Below, piece by piece: positions 58,881 through 64,000 of a DNA stretch of 64,000 nt. The notes under the pieces are model-generated. The model had not been told where the DNA came from and searched no databases. It saw only the letters and a program-made list of their open reading frames with translations. Made by a program: the position numbers and the translations under genes. The DNA comes from Neopestalotiopsis rosae (Eukaryota > Ascomycota > Sordariomycetes > Amphisphaeriales > Sporocadaceae), in assembly GCA_023078685.1 (NCBI GenBank), contig JALGAS010000002.1, positions 4,402,001-4,466,000 of the forward strand, written 5' to 3'. Each line of letters starts with the position of its first letter. Position 1 is the stretch's first letter.

Positions 58881-61800
58881 AACCCAGGCAAGCTGTCGCA
58901 ACAAACTCGTCGCTTCCTCGAATAAAGTGCGAGTCATTTTAATAAACAACATATAAGCCGGTCGTCATGGACACCGACATGCCGATACTGGCCAGAGGCA
59001 TGGCTCACAGGCGGAGCCTGCCAACAACATACTTGTACTATAATTGATTTGGAGCCGAGGGCCGGAAAAAGGATGACCACAGTGTGCTGGTCTCGATTTT
59101 GGTGGTTTCTTGCCCGAAGAAACCAAGAGCCTTGGGGCTGCCCAACGACAAAGTGACCAACGGACGTTATCTGTGGAATCTCATCCTTGTTTGGTGGCCA
59201 GAGGGAGGGCGAAAGACATCTTTGGTGTGGCCATTTGGACATGGCCTTTCAGGACGTTCTCAGCATTCGAGGGTGCTCGTACTGCACCACAGCAAACATT
59301 GTCGGGTCGACCTTTTTCTTCTTTTCTCATTGCCCTGATCTCTCGAAAAAGGCACAACGCACAATAACATCAAAGCGACAGGGGTTTTGGCGTTCGATGG
59401 AGTAGTCTGTATACTCTGGGAGATTTCCTGGGTTCTCTTTTCTTCCGGTGGAAAATCATTTTTCTCTTTTTCTTTTCGTTGTTATTTTTCGCATATATTT
59501 TTTTCCGCGTCGATATATATCTGCATATCAGACGACAGTATAGCATGTACGCTGTAGGATGTTGTGGTAGCTGTAGGCATTTGTCGATCTTAATCGCACA
59601 AATAAGGGACAACTGGGCGAGCTGAGCCATAGTGAGCAAGCTCGAAAATATAAAAAAAAATTACTGTCCAATATGCCGAGTTTCACATTGTTGTGACTGT
59701 ATGATTGGTTGTGACAGTGTAATCATGTGAAATTGTCTTCGCTGAGTAATTGGAAGCAGCTTCGGCTCTCACTTGGAAATTGCAGAAGAAGAAGTAATCC
59801 ATGGAAGTCCATGGAGGGTGTTGTGTTGTAGTTGTGGACGGCTCATTCGAGAGAGAGGGAGGGCGTTTGTTCCCGTTTATTAAACGCGATTCCCGCCATT
59901 TGTGTAACTATCGGGCAGACGAGCCGCCTTCGAGATTGTTGTACTTTGTACAGGGAACCGGGTTCAATCGTACCGTCTATGTCGTGCAGACGGGCGGAGA
60001 GTTTCGCTGCAAGTAAGCAAGAATAGATTTCGAGAAGATTTATTCGACAGATTTCATGCAGGCTGAAGGTGAAAAAAAGAAAAGCCATAAGGAGCGGTGT
60101 CGGTGTCGGTGGTCGGTTTGGTGCAGTGCAGCGAGGCCAGCCAGCAAAGCAGGCAGGCCGCAGGTCACGGGGCCCCTTCGTCTGTGTCGTATTATATGAT
60201 GCATGTAGGAGGTTGAGAGAGAAGAAAGTCGAGGAACCTCCCCCTTAGTGTTCCCGCCATTGTTGGTGTGCGATCTGGGTTTATTACTCTTCTCCAATGC
60301 AGACGAAAGGAAGAATTTGAAAAGATGAGCAAAAGAAATATCCCAAGAGTGTGGATATCATGTGCGGTGCGGCTCAATACTGATGAAACAGCAGAAACAT
60401 CGGACGGGCGTCGGGACGAGCTGACTCTTTCCTCTTTGGTGAGGCGGCACCCCCAGCTGACCAGATGGCTTGCGTCTTCACTCTTGCAAAAGACTAAAAC
60501 AAGACGGCTGGGACGGCAATTGAAAAGAGAGAGGACGAAAGTGAACAGAGTATAGTCACGAGCAAGAAGCTGAAAGAGTGAGAAAAGAGGAAAAGAAGAG
60601 AGAGGAAAAGGGAAACGTTATTTTGCCCAATAGAAGAGATTGACATGCCTCAACGTTTATTGAAAGTGAAAGTCAGAGAGAGGCTAGAGCTGTGACGATC
60701 CGTGACCGCAAACCTTGTACTGCCACGTTTCTTCCAATGGGGACGTTTGACGGGAATTTCCATCAGTTCTTGTGCAGTACTATGGTAGTACCTTGGTTCT
60801 TGGGGACTTTCAATGAGAGAAAAAGAGAGGAGGATACCCGCTTCTGGCTATTATTTGACTATCAATTCCTTGGCAACATTACGGTCCAGTACGAAGTACG
60901 CTACCTACACTTTGAGTGCTAGCTAGTAGTAAACTGGAAATAACGTTCACGTAGGCCAGGCCCCAACAAAGACAAGGAATCCCAAAAACCTCACAAGGGG
61001 ATCAGGAAAAAGGGAAAGGAATTGACATTGCACCGGGCCCGATTCCCACATCTTGTTACAGGGGTACTGTTGAGAGAGTGAGAGTGTCAGAGAGCAAAGA
61101 GAAGATGGGGGTGGAGAGAGTCAGAGAGGAGACATGGCAAACAAGAAAGCTGATGATGATCATTGATCACGCGGTCTGATCGGGTCACTGTCAGCTACTG
61201 GGATATAGGGAATACACACATACAGCATACTACCTACTACTGCAGGAAACAAATAATACTACTATGCAGCGTGCCTGACAGACAGATCCAGCCCAGAAAC
61301 AGTGACAGCGAGCAGCAAGTCGAAATCTCAATTTCGCAACTTTGCCTAGAAAGTCTTGGGTCATGGGTGTTGAAAAGGGAAATGCCATTTGCTGATCCCA
61401 TCCCAGCGGCCTGGAATTACCCGCCCCATCCGCTGTAAACTTTCACCTTTTTCTATCAGTGCACTACCGGTAGGGTTAGTGGATGGAGGAAATGGAGGCA
61501 ATGGAGGGGCCATGAGGGGCCCCGTCAACGGGAAGTCCGGTGCCTAGCCAGGGCCAAGTCAGCACCAGACATTACAGTACCTTTCTGTATTAGTTAGGCT
61601 TGAGACTGCCAGCTGGCGGACAGCTCAACTCGACATTGTTCAACATATTCTCACGGGCAGACCTACTTTCTGCCAGCTGTCTCGACCTCTGTCCTTTTGA
61701 AGCAAATTTCCCAGACCCTCGTCCTCGCAGCGCCATCACATCACGATATCTTGTCCAGCGTCACATTGAATGCGGCGCCACGCAAAATTACTCGCCCCAA

Positions 61801-62048
61801 AACAGCGCGGAAAAAGGGCCACAATCATTCAACGCTGCTGCCTTCTAGCCCTCTCTGAATGCAAGAGCACTTGCACGAATTATTGAATCGCCAATGAGCT
61901 CGTTCCCCAAATCGCTCTAGTTACAGCGAAAAAGAGGACATTACCTGTGTGCACAACAGCCCATCCAATCCCAGTCTGGGGTGATTTATTTTTGTGTCTT
62001 GCGCAGTGCCGGGCCTCTTTTTTGCCAACGAAACATCCTGACTAAACC
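58881..62048. other. Intergenic region after vib-1
   Basis: About 3.2 kb. It begins with the vib-1 3' UTR. The rest contains G/A-rich and AT-rich tracts and short frames without domains. No RNA gene was recognised; a GGGTTCAATC near 59960 resembles a tRNA T-loop, but no cloverleaf could be built. Confidence 0.5.
58921..58926 (+). terminator. Polyadenylation signal of vib-1
   Basis: AATAAA, 41 bp beyond the stop codon. Confidence 0.55.
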
Positions 62049-62996
62049 ATGTTCGAGGTCCCAGACGCAAAGCGGTCAGTCTTTTTGCGCCGATCCCGAG
62101 TGGACTAATCAACAAAAAAACCTGTTGGCTGACTCGATCTTTTTGCTAGGGTCCGGAGGGAGGAGCTGTATGATGATGCTGGCAGCGATGGAGACGTACC
62201 CTCGGATGCCGAGGTCAGTCTCGACGAGGATGCGGAAAAGGAGCTGCGCGGTCGACTGAACGCGCAGCTCTCTGGCCTGCTAGACTTTGATATCACTGCT
62301 GCGCCCACAGAGCCCCAGGGGAAGGGATCAGGGCAGGACGGCGCTGCCGAGGATGGTGAAGAGGAACCTGATGAGCTCGCTTTCGAGTTCCGCCTTTTCC
62401 GCGATGAGGCACCCAGCCACACTGTCGTGATTCAACAAAACGAGGACAAGCCCGGCGCTTTAGGTGCCGGTGGGTTCGTGGTGCCTAGAAAGCCCGACTC
62501 GTGTTACATTGCCGCCGCGCCCGACGCCGCGGCATTAGCAAAGCTCAGACACTCTGCCGTCTCATCAGACTTCCTCCTCGCCGACGCGGGTCGGAGGCGG
62601 TGGGGTCTGGAGAGGCCGTGGCGGGTACTGCGCATCAGCGTCAGCGGAAAGCCGCTGAAAGACGCGTGGTCGACGGCCGCCAAAGCAGATGATGACGATG
62701 CAGATGCCAAGAAGAAGAGGCGGCCCGGCAAAAAGCGCAGAATCATGCTCCGGACGCGGGTCAAGGCTGAAAAAGAAAAGGCCGAGGCGGCGCGTAAGTT
62801 CCTTGAGACTAAAGAGGAGCATCTCAAGGCCAAGAAGCAGCGGCTGAATCGGGAGAAGAAGCTCAAGCGCCGGGCCAAGGACAAGGAGAAGAAGGCCGCT
62901 GCTGGGGCTACCGGTGGTGATGGTAGTTCCGTGGTCGGGCAAAGCGCTGACGTGGATATGGCGGATGGTGCCAGTGATGGCGGCTCGGCGGCATGA
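62049..62996 (+). CDS. DUF2011 family protein
   Basis: Exons 62049-62074 and 62150-62996 give 290 residues. The 75-bp phase-2 intron has donor GTCAGT and acceptor TTGCTAG; the joined start reads MFEVPDAKRVRREELYDD, the conserved beginning of DUF2011 proteins. Seen: an acidic N-terminal third, a middle part with FEFRLFRDEAPSHTVVI and a conserved WRVLRISVSG, then a strongly basic coiled helix (about 205-270) of alternating Lys, Arg, Ala and Glu, and a Gly/Asp-rich end. Known: this fungal family has no established function. The basic helix and KKRRPGKKRR motif suggest a nuclear or nucleolar location (inference). An AATAAA lies at 63102-63107. Confidence 0.9.
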
Positions 62997-64000
62997 TCTC
63001 ACAGCCCCGTGTAACCTGCGATCGTCAGACCTAATCGCACTATGGGACTGGGAAAATTCAAGACGGCTCACTTGCAATCTCTCGAAATCATCCGCATTTC
63101 GAATAAATCTATTTTCAAAGCTCGTCAGGACATCATTCGCCGCGCTGCCAAGGAAAATATAATGACAGTCTACGAGGCATGTCAATATTATGGGCCGAGC
63201 TGGCTCATGTAGTACGTTCGATGCTATCATCAGGCTTGAGAATGTCTACCTCTTCAAGTGACTGTCGTTAGTAAGACGTCTGGCGTCAGTGACCAGTACT
63301 GGCACCCGAGCTGAAAGGGAGCAACCTTGAGGCCCTGCCAAAAGATTGCAAAGTCTCTATGAGGCATATGCTGAATTGGCCATGCGCTTGTTACACGATT
63401 GATATTAGGTGTAAGTTGCGTGATGTTCTTCTGGATTGGAGACATTCGTCCGTGATAGCCGCCGTTGACTGAACAGAATCAACATGAGGTGGATCCTACG
63501 GATAAACATTGACGGGCTCGCCTTGAAACACTGTAGCGGCAAGAACACCAAGTGGCAGAGTATCATACAATGAGGCGGAGAAACGCCCTGATGCGATATC
63601 AATTGAGCGTATCTGTAATTATGTAGATAATGACAATTTTATCAAACACTCTGCGTCGGTGAGTGGGGTAGAGGAAACAAGGTGGACTATTGCAAGAATG
63701 ATTATCTTCTCATCCACGACCATTGAAGACGGCCTTGCAAATCATTGAATAGTTCTAGATGGCAGAATACTGACGTTTTCGGGCCTGCCAGGCCAAGTGC
63801 TATCAGCAAAGCAGTAGACATACCTTCTCCGATACTTCGGTTCTCAGCGGACGCGCGACGGCTTACTTAAGCTGTACTGACATTGGCAGACAATGGATAT
63901 ATATATATACCTGCCCGTATTGAAATATACGTAACGCGAAATGCGTGGAAATTTTTCAAGTTGTTATAAATGATCAATTTCCTTTGCTCAAGGTAGAACA
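62997..64000. other. Terminal interval after the DUF2011 gene
   Basis: It holds the 3' UTR with an AATAAA at 63102, then AT-rich DNA with an ATATAT run near 63900. No gene was recognised before the window ends. Confidence 0.5.

Noticed and set aside
59950..59975. tRNA-like GGGTTCAATC
   Set aside because: No acceptor, D-arm or anticodon stem could be paired around it.
62565..63230. 221-codon minus-strand frame
   Set aside because: Antisense to the DUF2011 gene, whose spliced N-terminus and motifs are clear.

Overview
The window is nuclear DNA of a filamentous ascomycete (Pezizomycotina), most probably a sordariomycete, perhaps Hypocreales. The gene set points there: a VIB-1/XprG-type Ndt80 regulator, a FAR11/HAM-2 STRIPAK subunit, an SSD1 with NDR-kinase sites, a Clr5-domain ankyrin gene and a fungal DUF2011 protein. 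Introns are short (about 45-235 bp) with GT-AG ends and CTAAC/CTGAC-like branch points. Leaders are pyrimidine-rich and intergenic DNA carries (ACCT)n-type microsatellites. The species assignment is inference.

Layout. 0-10 kb: the 5' part of SSD1 (minus, runs off the left edge), then GLE1 (plus, mRNA export), TLG1 (minus, Golgi/endosome SNARE) and a METTL25/RRNAD1-like methyltransferase (plus). 10-26 kb: a gene-poor stretch holding an ACT-domain protein of the CASTOR type, a small two-exon gene of unknown function with a TATA box (17.7-18.1 kb) and a seven-helix membrane receptor-like protein (23.4-25.6 kb). 26-35 kb: an accessory, decaying island with a Clr5-ankyrin gene broken by three -1 frame shifts, coding debris on the opposite strand next to it, a second unknown gene cut by one in-frame TAA, a short inverted-repeat element and a 717-bp terminal-inverted-repeat element with a 9-bp flanking direct repeat. 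35-43.3 kb: a compact housekeeping block with FAR11 (minus, six exons), the dolichyl-pyrophosphate phosphatase CWH8 (minus) and the RBR ubiquitin ligase ITT1/RNF14-like (plus). 43.3-56.7 kb: about 13.4 kb in which I find no convincing gene; it lies upstream of vib-1 and may be its promoter and leader. 56.7-64 kb: vib-1, 3 kb of non-coding DNA, a DUF2011 gene and a 1-kb tail.

The genes do not form a metabolic cluster. Several touch fungal growth and cell-fusion biology: SSD1 acts downstream of the NDR kinase Cbk1/COT1, FAR11 belongs to STRIPAK, which controls hyphal fusion, and VIB-1 controls heterokaryon incompatibility and secreted proteases. I see no sign that they are co-regulated. Exon junctions were worked out by reading splice sites and checking phase; no similarity search was possible, so family names rest on recognised motifs and domain order.
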